Origin: Rhynchopus sp. YZ270_cl-10
Taxonomy: Eukaryota > Euglenozoa > Diplonemea > Diplonemida > Diplonemidae
Direction of reading: 5' to 3'
DNA: 64,000 nt
NCBI GenBank assembly: GCA_964035575.1
Contig: OZ037887.1
Span: forward strand, 930,001-994,000
This document shows, in pieces, positions 1 to 12,100 of the stretch. Below the pieces are notes generated by a model. It made no database searches. It was not told the DNA's origin and worked only from the letters and a program-made list of their open reading frames with translations. The position numbers and the translations under genes are program-made. Position 1 is the first letter of the stretch, and each line of letters starts with the position of its first letter.

Positions 1-1418
1 CGGAACAAACACACTAGAGCTGAAGAAGCATTTAAGCGGGTAGGTGAGGCTCATACAATTCTTGTTGACCCCGCGAAGCGAAGGGAGTACGACCAGGTAG
101 GTATAGAAGGCATGCGGAATGGCGGTGGGGGTGGAGGACGGCACTTCCGACGTGGCCAGCAGGTCAACCCAGAGGATATATTCGACTTCTTCGACATTCT
201 CAGAGGGCAACAGATGCACCAACGCCAGCGGCGTCAAGGGGGTGGAGGTCCCCACCACACACAGAACGCGCCGTTCCTGCAGAACATCATCCAGGCACTT
301 CCCCTCGCAGTGATCTTCCTTGCGTTCATTCTTTCGGGTGCAGGGCTTGATCGTAACGATACTCTCCCGTTCTCTCTCGATAGAGACGCAGATCGTATGA
401 ATTCTTTTACGTTTTTAGAAATTTTTGCAATCCAATAATTGAGTAAAAATATGGTGAAATATGGTGGTCAGGTCCAGAATGTCAGTAGCATTGGCTACGA
501 TAACACCAGAGGGTGGGGGCCGTTGTGGAGGTGGAGGAGGGGTGGGGGATCTCGGGCTCGCAGGTGCCCGTGCGTTGCATGATACAGATACGCGTGGTTG
601 TGGTGGAACTGAAGGAAGTATGGCGACTGCTTCCGCCAGCGAAGGGGAGGTGTACGCATGGCATGGATCTACGTACGACGATGCATTTTCCTGGAGCAAG
701 AACTTATTTTCTGAGCAGGGTGCTGCGCGCACGTACGCATTGTTTTTTTTTTTTTTTGCGCAAACTTTTCAACTCAACAGAACCTTACCGTGATTTTCCG
801 GAATTCCAGAACACCGCTCCATTTATGGAGTCAGAGACGGCAACAAGGTGCTATGCACCTGGTCTATATCGGGATAAAAACGAAACAAAAAAAAAAACAA
901 CAAAAAACAGGTGGATTCATCGTGGAGAAGCGTACAGGGTCTGGCGCAATCCCCTACTTTGTGCGGACGTCGTTTAAGCGGGAGTACGCATCGTCGTCTT
1001 CGCTACGAACGGTATGAGGGTAGTTTTGAAAAATTACATCAACACGGTTGTGGCTGGGTCGTCGAGCCACACCACAACACACACTCTCTCTCTGGGCAAT
1101 GTTTCCGCTCTCAGGGGAACTACCCATGATTGCTTTCGAACACACACTCTCTGTTACAGGTAGAACGAAGTGTTACAGAGGCGTACAAAGGTGTGTTGCA
1201 CAAAAAGTGCCAAAGCGAAAAACACAACCGCAAAGTACGTATAGAACGTGCCAGAGAATACTCTAACAGCGAAGAGATGAGGACAAAGGTATGTATTAGT
1301 TTATATGACAAAATTTAAAAAAAAAAAAAAAAAATACCCTCCCACACAACAGGCAATGGCGATGAAGACACCCAGCTGCAAAGAATATAACAAACGGTTC
1401 TCGTCGCGCCATCGTTAG
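1..1418 (+). CDS. DNAJB12: DNAJB12/DNAJB14-like ER membrane J-protein, 3' part
   Basis: Partial gene, open at the window start. Exons read as 1-394, 911-1011, 1160-1288 and 1353-1418; all introns are GT...AG (GTATG- starts, CAG ends) and the phases join. Exon 1 gives the end of a J domain (EEAFKRVGEAH, then DPAKRREYDQ), a Gly-rich stretch, FDFFDILRG and one membrane segment (LPLAVIFLAFILSGAGL). Exons 2-4 give the C-terminal DUF1977-type domain: IPYFVRTSFKREY, then VERSVTEAYKGVL, then MKTPSC before the stop. This order (J domain, G/F-rich part, one TM, DUF1977) is that of DNAJB12/14, which recruit Hsp70 to the ER membrane for quality control. The HPD motif lies upstream of the window. Intron 1 (516 nt) is long and carries a dispersed repeat. 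Confidence 0.88.
785..905 (+). repeat. Dispersed repeat inside DNAJB12-like intron 1
   Basis: About 120 bp containing CCGCTCCATTTATGGAGTC followed by an A-rich run. The same sequence occurs in reverse orientation at about 15955-16075 (CTGACTCCATGAATGGAGCG). The similarity covers the short palindrome and the flanking GACGGCAA/CAAGGTG and TGGTCT parts. It has no coding potential and is probably a fragment of a short mobile repeat. Confidence 0.6.
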
Positions 1419-3470
1419 CAGGCTGTGAAGGATATTTTATTTTTATTTTTATTTTGGGAGGGGAGGAAGGGGTGTAAGAGAAGGGGTTTGGTTTCTCTAT
1501 TCAGGTGTATCGGTCCTAATGTGTTTCATGATGTTCATTATTATTTATTTTTTACTTTTAGATGTGTGCACGAAAGGCACATTCATCTTTTCAACTTCTC
1601 TTTTTTTTTGGGGGGGAGCTTTTTTTTTTTTTTTTTTTGTGCAACACAAAAATGTGTCAGAGTTACAAACGTCTCATTCTCCGCACCACTCTCAGGATGA
1701 GGCAGCAAAGATTCCCTCAGGGAACAAACTCTAAACCACTATTCTGTTTTGAAAAATGCACATATTTTTTTTTAGGCGGGAAAGCTTAGGTATAATCTTG
1801 ACAAAGGAAAAAGGGTTTGTTCAATGAATAAAGAAAGCATTGCCTTACGACAATGTCAATCAGGTATTTGACAGTGCGCTGTGCCTGGCGAACTCATGCC
1901 TTTTGGTCTTATTTTTTTTTCTGTGGTGCAGGGGTGGGGGAGGTTGTACACTGGAGGCATTAGTGGAAAAGACGGAGTAGCTGCTGCCACGTAGAAAACA
2001 GTGTTGTCTAGCAATTTTTTTTTTAATACAAAGCATGCATCCTCTCCGAGCGAAGGGGTTTTTTATGGGGATTTTTATTTCTTTTTCTTTTTTGATTATA
2101 CCCTCACTGACATCTGCTTCCGACAGGGTGCCAACTAAGTCAGAAGTGGTCCTCCCCCGACGTTCTGTTCTGTAACGTCGGTTCGGCAATGGGCGCACTG
2201 CAACAAAAAAAAAATGGAGGGCGGGTCACGTGCATTACTCGTTCGCGGGGATGCACGTTGTCATAGTTTTCAAAAAAATGTATTAGTTCAGACCGAGTGG
2301 ATACTCGACTGTACTAATAAAGGGTCAAACCCCTTAAAATACCCAATTTTTTTTTGCCAATTTTGCCCCGATACAAGTTACATATCTTCGGGGGAATTAG
2401 CAAACCAAAATCAAAAATACAAATTGATACCCGTTTTTGCGTTTTAGCGCAAAATAGGTTATTGGTAATTTGCATGAGGTACAGCAATTACCCCCCCGAT
2501 ATACTTAAAAAGGGAGCAAGGTAGTACGAACAAAAAAAGGTTGCAAAAAAAAGCCCTCCCCCAACAACAACAAAGACGATTCCTATCACCGTCTTTGACA
2601 ATTTTTAGGGAAGGGGACAGGGAGGGGGTATATAACGAACTCGCCCATTTTTTTTTTGTGCACACGTGTTTTTTTCTCAACGAAGTAATATTCTTAAAAC
2701 CCCCCATCCCAAAAATAAATAATGAAAAAACCATCTACAGCAGAAGTTATTTGACGGATCTCTCTACCTTTTTTCAGATTTCAGATTATTTTTTTCTGTC
2801 AAACGAAAAAAAAAGGGAAAAAAGGGAAGAACAGGGTTTCTCTCAATGCCTTCTATCGTCACCCCCAGAAGCACACCTCCTCCGACACCATCCCCGCTAC
2901 CCCTCACGAAAAAACACAATAATAGATCATCCATGGATCCACCACCCCAATTGCTTCCCCCTCTCTCGCCATTTTTTTTTTTTTAAATCTCCAAAAACAT
3001 TTGAAAAACCCCTTCCATCACCACCTCCTCCTCCTCCAGCCAACAGCTGTGCTTTTGTATTTTTTCCCCTAAGAAATACAAATAAAAGTGTATTTGGAGT
3101 GGCTGACGACCCCAAAAATAGCAGAAAATAGCCCGAAAATAGCACCTCCCTTCAGCCCAGTATTTCTTCTAAAATTTCTAAAATTTAGATGTTGTGAAAA
3201 TACAAAACTGGCATTCCTCTCCCACCCACAACCACCACAGCACAAAAAGCAAACATACCAAAAACTTCATTTACCCTATTCAACCACCCACCACCACTAC
3301 AGCAAAAAAAAAAATAGAATCGGGACAAAAAAGGACACATTTTGGGATAACCCTTTTCGCGCCTTTTGGAAGGAGGAGGGGTGGTGGGGGAGAATGATCG
3401 TATTGAGATAAGGGCCTCCTTTTTTTCTGTTTTCTTCTTCCTTTCCCTCATTTTTTTTTGATCTTTTTTG
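1419..3470. other. Intergenic, T-rich, no gene seen
   Basis: About 2 kb with many T and A runs and short C-rich stretches. Open frames here are low-complexity (Phe, Lys or Pro runs) and show no family signature. The last 60 bases before 3471 are strongly pyrimidine-rich and end in GATGTCAG, which looks like a splice acceptor for the next gene. Confidence 0.6.
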
Positions 3471-6400
3471 ATGTCAGGGGATGACCCGAAATGGAGAAGG
3501 CAGCAGGGACAAAATGAGGATATCGATGACAGCACTTCAAGTAATAGATCAGCGATGAGAAGACGGCAGAATACGCATCAGAGAACAACTAGCATTTCAG
3601 ATGACGACACCTTGTTAAGCAGCTTAGGCCGTTCTCGTACCCGAAATGAGCAGGATGACACCGGAAGCTTTCGGACTACAGCAAGCAGCAGCAGTGTCTT
3701 GCATCACCCGCAAACCCATGCCTCGTCGCGATCTGTGTTCTCGCCGATCACGGTCCCTCATTTTCCCACCGCGCTTCCTCAATCACCTCACCGTCGAGAG
3801 CTACCACCCGGCCCTCATACAGTACGCCGTTCTGTCCAATCCGTTCTCTTTGGCAGTGCCCCTGCTGCAAATAATGCACCACGCTACTGTGATGTAGCCC
3901 CGTCCTATGATATTTCGGGCCACGCTGAAGATGTGAGCAGCCAGAGTCCAGGGAATGTGGTGCACGGGTTGTCCCCTCATGCAAGCCATGTTGGGGTCTC
4001 GCCAGCATCATCTTCGCATCAAAACGTTGAAAAGGATAAAGTTTCAACCGCCTCCTCTCAGTCTCCTCAAGCAAGAGGACAGCAGGAACAAAGACAGCAA
4101 CAACAACAACATGAATTGAAGGAAAGCTGTGCAGGATACGCGGATTTAGTCACATTAAGTGGACGAGCATGGAGAGCACCGAACCAAGGAGGCCAAGAAA
4201 ACCACCAAGAACCTGTTTCAAAAGCAGAACGGCGGAGACGGGAAAAACGTGAAGGGGGCGGAGCGACCCGCCCTGACTACCACCTCCTAGTCTCAGAGAT
4301 CGGCAGTGGTAATGCCGATGAAGCGCCGTCCCCAGATATCCACCCACCCAGCCCATATACACGAAAAGTTGCGACACCAAGAGAAGAAGCACCGAACTTT
4401 CTTTCTTCTATTTCAAAAATTATAAATAAAGAAGAAGAGTCAAGCACAGACGCAGCAAGCAGGGTGTCCAAGGAAAAAACCGTTTCATCACCAAAGAAAG
4501 CGAGCAAAAAGGGGCAGAACTTTGCAGGGGTTTCTCCAGGGTGTGTACCACTGCAGGTACATCATGCGCCCCCACCGTACAGTGTGTATAAGCATTATAA
4601 GGATCAGAAGGAGTTGGACTTATCAAAGGCTGATTTTGAGTCGCTTCTGGGGACATTGCAATCAGTGCCGTGCTCGCTTCCGGGGCAGTCGCCTAGTCAA
4701 TTTGAAGTCGAAGTGGCGCATAAAATTTTGATAAAAATTCTGTGCGATTCATATGTCAGACACATCAAAGAGAACACCCTAGCGTCCATCCGCCTGACCA
4801 CCCACCTCACCCTCTCCTTGCTGAAAGATCTTTTAAAAAGCCCGTTTATTTGTGTGCGAAAATCTGTGTTCGATTTGCTCTTCAACCTTTCACTTCACAC
4901 AACGATTCTGGAACAGCAGAAATACTATGATGAGGACGAACGGAAGGCGGCTGTGGGGACGTCTTCGTCATCGTCGTCGTCATCGTCATCCTCCTCTTCT
5001 TCTTCTTCTTCAGCTTCATCGAAGGAAAAGGACAAAGGCGGGGTTTGGCTTGTCCATGAAGAGTTGGTTTGGATACTAACAGAGCTTATCTTGCATTTGG
5101 CTCAATGGGATGAGGAAGCGGAGAGTGTCTGGACGACTGCTTGCACAGCATGGCTTGCAATGACGGGCAGTCCGTTGACTGGAACGCCGCATCCGCGGTA
5201 CATTGAGTGGATTGATATTAGAGCGTTGTTGCGGTTCACCCAGCTGCCGTCTGTTGTGGTGGAGGAGCCTCTGCATACGAAGCTGATTTTGTATATCTAT
5301 ACGAGCTTGATGCTGTCAGAGAAACCTGATGAAGCGGAAGATGGGGAGCCGGCAAGCGCAGCGGCAGTCGAAGGGGAGGCAGAGAAAGGCGAGGCACGGT
5401 CCAAATACCTTCACTCCACAAAGCTTGTCACGCTGGGCGGCTGGCGTGCGATAGTGGACCTCTACGTGGAGTCGCAGTCCTGGACGTCGAGGGAGCACTG
5501 CTTTAAAATTTTGTTCTTTTATGTTGCAGAGCAAATTGATGCCTCAGGAGTGCTCCGCTCCTTGGTTCCATCCGACCTAGAGAAGCAAACACTGTCCTTT
5601 GTGCTAAAGGAATTCGTTCGCGCGGACCTGCATTTCTATTTAAAAACCCTTTTTGTGCGTCCGTCCGACTATTACAGCTCTTTGCTTAAGTATTTGACGT
5701 CTGGAGGACCACTTCGTGAGGGATATACCAAACAGCTTGCAACTCACGTACTACGCCATTTACAAGGATTGGCTTCGGAGTACCATCGACTACCGAGTGT
5801 ATTGTACAGTGATATTGACAGTGTCGTGAAGCTGTCTTCGTCGCTTGCTTTGAACAATCTAAGCAAGGAGGAGTCAGAGCGGTGTCGTGCCAGTATAGAT
5901 CTGTCCATGAGACAGCTCCGTTCTTTGTGTCTGTCTGGTGGGGAGTGTCTCTCGTCGAATTCTGAAAATCGCTCGCTTGCGACGAAGTGGCTTTTCCTAC
6001 TGATCAAAGCCTCTGCAGAGTCTGGGTCAGCAGTGAACGTCTTCATTGAGTCCATAACCAGTACAGAGTCCACACGGCGTGACGAAGGAGACAAAGAAGG
6101 AGAGAGTGGCGACAACGCAGATGAGCACAGTGCAGAGCTGCCCTCAGCAGAGCCGTCGGTGATAGAGCTAGAGGTGAACAAGCTTTTTGCGGAGTTGGTT
6201 GCGCACCGCATGCCGGAGGTGCGTCTGATGTATCTGCGGGTGGCCGAGGCTTGTATTCTTTTGGTATGAAAAAAAGCAATTTCAACAGAGATTTACGTAA
6301 TGATTTAAGAAATGAGGAGGATGGAAATCGCTAAAAAATATTTAAAAACAGGTAAAAGCGAATTTCGGTGAAGCATCGTCGGTGAATGCTCTGAACCAAC

Positions 6401-7428
6401 ACCTCGGTCTGCTTGTACGTCAGAGGGAGGCGTCGCCTCGGGTATGCTCCTCCCCCTATCATATTGCCAACCCACCAATGCACACCAAACAGGTTCTGGT
6501 GCGGATGTTCGACCTGCTGATCAGCACACTCTGCCCAGCAAGCAATGAGCTTCCAAGCCTTAGGGGCGACGGCGACGGCATTGCAGACATGGTCCTCTGC
6601 GGAGCGCTGGAGGTATGTACAACGGTCTTTTTTTTTTTCCTTCTTTCTGTTAGGGTACTTTACGCTTTCATCCAGCTGGCAGAGGTTGCCTGCATCAATT
6701 TTAAAGGGGGGGGAGGGATAATTGTAGTGGGGGATAACTGTAGAACGGCGGATAAAATAAAAAATATCGCCAGTTTGTTCTTCTCAAAAAATGGGGGATA
6801 GTTGTAGTGGGGGATAAAAAAAAATATCTCTCTTTTTTCCCACCTGAATATCCCCATCCCCAAGGAAAATCCACACCAAAAACGCGGTGTGGGAAATGGG
6901 GGATAACTGTAGTGGGGGATAAAATAAAATAAAATGGGGGAGAAAAAACGGGGGATAATTGTTTTATCCCCCACCCCCCTTTACTTTGTATTTCAATTCC
7001 AAAAAAAAAAAAATTCTCTCCCCACGCAGGTACCCCACGCGGTGCTGGTCCGTGTTGACAGTAATGTGTTGCTGCACCTCTTCAGAGCCTTGCTTGCGAC
7101 GGGGAAGAGTGGGTTCTTCCACAAGGCGTGCCACGCGGTGCTGCTTCTCATCGTTGCGCAGGTCACCTTTGACAAGAGCCTGCTGCCTGGTATCGGCAGT
7201 CGAGCCTTTTTCACGGAGGTGCTTGACGCTGTGCCGCACTACTCCTTCCGCCCTCTGATGCTCACAGCCGCCACCTTCGTCTGCTCCAGCATAGCCGAAA
7301 GCGAGCCGCACCTCTACCGTTCCCTGCTCTCGCAGCTCCCTCCCAACTCTGCCCTTGTACGCAACCCATACCACTTCGCGAAGTTTCTCCTCAAGAACAT
7401 CAATCCACGAGGAGGGAAAAAGGGGTAA
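3471..7428 (+). CDS. Large ARM/HEAT-like helical protein, family not recognised
   Basis: Exons 3471-6263, 6352-6441, 6493-6612 and 7030-7428, all GT-AG and phase 0, giving about 1133 residues. Residues 1 to about 370 are disordered: Ser/Gln/Pro-rich, with a QEQRQQQQQ stretch and basic patches. From about 375 on there are amphipathic helices with regular Leu spacing (HLTLSLLKDLLKSPF; WILTELILHLAQW; LHTKLILYIYTSLML), interrupted by a poly-Ser tract near residues 498-518 and acidic inserts. The C-terminal exon is also helical (HKACHAVLLLIVAQVTF) and ends in a basic GGKKG. I cannot name the family; a cytosolic or nuclear scaffold is a guess. The start is uncertain: the ATG at 3471 lies inside ATGTCAG, and if that AG (3476-3477) is the acceptor, the first in-frame ATG is at 3555 (residue 29). 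Confidence 0.75.
6707..6975 (+). repeat. Intronic repeat array of GGGGGATAACTGTAG-type units
   Basis: Within the last intron of the ARM-like gene the motif GGGGGATAAYTGTAGTG recurs about five times, irregularly spaced, with G-runs and A-rich spacers. The last copy is followed by the inverted form (TTTTATCCCCCACCCCC), so the intron RNA could fold. No coding potential. Confidence 0.6.
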
Positions 7429-8125
7429 AGGGAAAGGGAAAGGGAAGAAGTCTGCAAAAAGGGGGAACTCTAGTGGAATAGAGGGTGTTGGTCGATCGTG
7501 CAAAGAGAGGGGGAGGTAAAATCTTTTTTTCCCTCCCGTCGGTTTTGACGATATTGAGTACGGAGAGATCTTTATGTAAAGTGATTGTCAAATACAAATA
7601 AAAATCCTGTTTTGATAAAACGTGGGGTGTTTTACTGAAGGGGGGGGGTCGAATAGGTAGACCCGGCAGTAACATTTTTTTTTTAAAATCTTTTTTATAA
7701 ATAAGTGTGCAGGATATGGTGCATGAACGGTGAGGCGTTTGCACTTCTCTTTTTTCTCTTTTTCTAGACGAAGCAACGAACCGCGGGGTGGGGGGAGGAG
7801 GAGGGGGTTTTTTTAATAAAAATGTATTGGGACAAAAAAAAAACACACACATAAAAAAAAACGAAAAAAAAAAAAAAACAGTTATTTTTTTCTGGAAATA
7901 ATGGTAGCAACATTTCCTTAGGTACCCGGTTCGTAGGGTACACAGGTTTTACGTCTTTCGGAAGCCCTTCTTCTTTTCCCCAGGGCATTTTACCCATGAT
8001 AGTTTGTATGGCATGCTCGAGCCTGTTATGACATGAATTTTTCTTGCCCCCCGCCACAAAAGGCACACCAATACACGCTATATTATGCTCGAGCAAGACA
8101 ATAAAAAAAAAAAAACTGAGAATTG

Positions 8126-8262
8126 AGAGTGGAGATTTGCACAAACTGTGGCAACACAAACCGAGGCAACTACACTACTCCAACAATTTGTCAAATAAGA
8201 AAAAAAAATATATAGTGGAGCACACTCTAGGGTGTCTACACTAATACAACCAAGTTTTCAAA
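8126..8262 (+). repeat. SINE-like dispersed repeat, copy 1
   Basis: Two joined blocks. Block 1 (8126-8200) has TGTGGCAACACAAACCGAGG, then CAACTACACTACTCCAAC and an A-rich end. Block 2 (8212-8262) has GTGGAGCACACTCTAGGGTG. Block 1 recurs at 18567-18630, 54126-54192 and 62795-62859; block 2 recurs at 18513-18556. The 3' end is A-rich in all copies. Confidence 0.65.
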
Positions 8263-9138
8263 ATAACATAACATACCACCATTTTCGCATTGTTACGCAA
8301 CAAAAGGAACATAGCACGTTACCCCCGGCTCACATGGAGTATTTTGTGCGTTTCTGATGTACTTTACCATCAAAAAACGTTCTCAATAAGAGAGACTGTC
8401 GTTTTTGCATATTCTGCAGGCAAGATGGCACAGCCAACCACTAGACCAAAGAGAACAACACAAGAAATGGGTGATAGATTTTTCGAAACTCACAGAGTCA
8501 GCTCCACACACACACCCCCCCTGCGCCACCAGGGAAACAGCTTGAGTACTTTTGCTGGTCCAGAACCGAAAGTTCCATTTATTGTTAAGGCCTGTTAGTG
8601 CCTTCCCTAAAACGAAAGATTTGGAGAGACACTTTTTTTTTCTTTGACGTTTTTCCATTTTCTTTTCCCCCCCATGTCTACATCCCTTTTGGGTCAGGAA
8701 AAATGACCCCCCCTTGTCGCTTTCCGTTCTTTTCTTTGCTGGCTTCTTCTGCGAAAACCCTGCCTCTCCCTCAATTTCTGCCCCTTGCCGACACGGAAGG
8801 AATAAACGACCACCCTCTCCCTTTTTTCCCTTTCTCCAAAGTTCAAACACAGCCTTCCTGTGTATGTCGGTACAGCATGGGAAGATAACACATATGTTGT
8901 GTTTTCCCCCACCCCTGTTTGTCTCGACTATTGTTGGTATTCAAGCGTTGGGTGCAGCGAACGGGAGTACCTATAAGCTCACAACTCTACAGTGGAAAGT
9001 GGGTCGCCGACGACCGGTTGTGTACCACCCCCGTTGACACGACGGGACGGGTGATACCATGAGGGTTCCTTTTGCACCTACTGTTGGCTCAGGGTACTTT
9101 GTCATACAGCTAGCACACCAAGCCCCACTGAAACCAAC

Positions 9139-9140
9139 AG
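9139..9140 (+). promoter_or_regulatory. Putative 3' splice acceptor for gene A
   Basis: AG of AAACCAACAG, 25 nt before the ATG at 9166. The same AATCAACAG with TTATTT context precedes genes B and C. Trans-splicing is inferred, not shown. Confidence 0.45.
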
Positions 9141-9165
9141 TTATTTCCATTAAAACACTCACACA

Positions 9166-12100
9166 ATGCCGTCCTTTGTTGCGCTTGCTGTCGCACTTAG
9201 TGCTGTGTCGCTGCTCCCTGCTGCAGAGGAGGACCGCAACGTGGAGATGTGCATGCAAATTGCGATGCAGATAGCAGGTCTGGACCCAACGACACCAGAC
9301 TGGAACTGTGGGGATTCTGTGATGACCCCGACTTGTTTGGACAAGGCGTACGTTGTAGCACGTGAAGGTCTTGTGTGTGCGCAGGAGTACTCGACAGCGA
9401 AGCAGCTGAAGGTGTTTTCGATGGAGGCGCTGTCGACACCGACACAGTCGAAGGCGACGTACGAGTGTCTGTACGAGAAGATGAAGACGTGTGAGTCTTC
9501 TGACGAGGATGTGTTCTGCAAGGACACACACTCGTGTCTGGAGCAGGTGCGGTGTGTGATGACGCAGTTCAACTTCTGCATGAAGGATGATGTGTGGCCT
9601 GTGGACAAGCTGAGGTCGAAAGCAGAGATGGCAGCGTTTGATGTGAAGCCCTTCACCGACTGTGTCCGCAACACTGTGGACGATAGATGTGATGGGGAGT
9701 ATGGTTCTCCGTGTGGCATTGCTGTGAGCTTCGACTGTGGTGTAAGCAAGGATCTGTTCCCGTACTTCACAAGCGACGCAGTGCCGTTCTTCTCACACAG
9801 TGCGTCTCCCGATTGTGTGAAGCAGTCGCACGCAGCTTGTCTTGATGGTGCAGACTTCTGCAGCAAAGAATCTTCTGTGGACTTGTGTCTGTCTCAGCTG
9901 AAGTGCACGATGGAAGGCATCAACCAGTGTGCGGATTACAAGTTCATCTCACCTGAGCTGATCCCGACTGGCATGTTGACTGATGTGGACTGCCTCAGCA
10001 ACTTTATGCAGGTGTGTTATACTAACACCGAGCACTTCTGGACAGACTCGACCGGGTACAGACATTATCACACGGATCGTACGTTCGACGGTATCTGTGC
10101 AGCTTCAAAGGCACTGTACTGCACAACAGCGAAGCCTGCAATGGAGAAGCTGAAGACGGACCTGAAGGAGTGTGTGTCGGAGGTGAAGGATACATGTGGG
10201 TTTGGTGAGCCGTCGAAGGACTGGGCGTGTGCGAAGATGGAGGGCAACTCCGCAATGACGACAGAGTGCTACAAGATGTCGAGCTGTGCGCTGCGCAGTG
10301 CGACTCAGTGCATCAACGACGCAATCCTTCTGTTCTTCCCTGACAAGCCAACGACACCTGTTGCTCTGCCCACATCAAGCCCGGCAACTGCTGCACCTGT
10401 GACACTTGCACCACCTTCCGTCCCTGCTGCAGAGGAGGATCGCAACGTGGAGATGTGCATGCAAACTGCGATGCAGACAGCAGACCTGGACCCAACGACA
10501 CCAGACTGGAACTGTGGGGATTCTGTGTTGAGTCCCATGTGTCTCGACAAGGCGTACGTCGCAGCACGTCAGGGTCTTGTGTGTGTGCAGGAGTACTCGA
10601 CAGCGAAGCAGCTGAAGGTGTTTTCGATGGAGGCGCTGTCGACACCGACACAGTCGAAGGCGACGTACGAGTGTCTGTACGAGAAGATGAAGACGTGTGA
10701 GTCTTCTGACGAGGATGTGTTCTGCAAGGACACACACTCGTGTCTGGAGCAGGTGCGGTGTGTGATGACGCAGTTCAACTTCTGCATGAAGGATGATGTG
10801 TGGCCTGTGGACAAGCTGAGGTCGAAAGCAGAGATGGCAGCGTTTGATGTGGAGCCCTTCACCGACTGTATTCGCGACAATGCTGACAGATGTGACGGTG
10901 CCGGCAGCTTTGGTGGAAATCAAGTAGGTGTGAGCGTTAGTGACGTGTGTGTTGCTGCTGTGAGCTTCGACTGTGGTGTGAGCAAGGATCTGTTCCCGTA
11001 CTTCACAAGCGACGCAGTGCCGTTCTTCTCACACAGTGCGTCTCCCGATTGTGTGAAGCAGTCGCACGCAGCTTGTCTTGATGGCGAGGTGTTCTGTGGC
11101 GCAGAGTCCTCCATCGCCCTGTGTCTGTCTCAGCTGAAGTGCACGATGGAAGGCATCAACCAGTGTGCGGATTACAAGTTCATCTCACCTGAGCTGATCC
11201 CGACTGGCATGTTGACTGATGTGGACTGCCTCAGCAGCTTTGATGAGTTGTGTAAAGTACGTACTGTGCACCAGACATCATGGGGAACAACATACAAGAC
11301 CTATGATTTTGATACCATCTGCGTTGCTTCGAAGGCACTGTACTGCACAACAGCGAAGCCTGCAATGGAGAAGCTGAAGACGGACCTGAAGGAGTGTGTG
11401 TCGGAGGTGAAGGATACATGTGGGTTTGGTGAGCCGTCGAAGGACTGGGCGTGTGCGAAGATGGAGGGCAACTCCGCAATGACGACAGAGTGCTACAAGA
11501 TGTCGAGCTGTGCGCTGCGCAGTGCGACTCAGTGCATCAACGACGCAATCCTTCTGTTCTTCCCTGACAAGGTGGCACAGCTTTCTTTATCAGACGCACC
11601 TCCTACAAGTAGTCCGTTGAGCCCTGATAGGCACACAGCCACACCGACTTCATCACCTGTGGTTTCTTCGTTAAGCCCTGATCAGCACACAGCCACACCG
11701 ACTGCATCACCTGTCGTTTCTTCGTTGAGCCCTGATCAGCACACAGCCACACCGACTGCATCACCTGTCGTTTCTTCGTTGAGCCCTGATCAGCACACAG
11801 CCACTCCGACTGCATCACCTGTCGTTTCTTCGTTGAGCCCTGATCAGCACACAGCCACACCGACTGCATCACCTGTCGTTTCTTCGTTGAGCCCTGATCG
11901 GCACACGGAAACACCGACTGCATCGCCGGACAAGCCAACGACACCTGTTGTTCTGCCCACATCAAGCCCGGCAACTGCTGCACCTGCTACACTTGCACCA
12001 CCTTCCGTCCCTGCTGAAGTGGAGGATCGCAACGTGGAGATGTGCATGAAGACTGCGATGCAGACAGCAGACCTGGACCCAACGACACCAGACTGGAACT

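Larger units (their letters stand above)
7429..9165. other. Intergenic region upstream of surface gene A
   Basis: Contains A/T runs, a copy of the SINE-like repeat (8126-8262) and one GGCGTTTGCACTT motif near 7733. Nothing with family-level coding similarity was seen. The last 40 bases (GCACACCAAGC, then AAACCAACAG and TTATTT) resemble the region just upstream of surface genes B and C. Confidence 0.55.

Noticed and set aside
2541-3131. 196-codon + frame in the 5' intergenic region
   Set aside because: Composed of Phe, Ser, Pro and Lys runs from T, C and A tracts, with no domain and no similarity to the confirmed genes' codon use.
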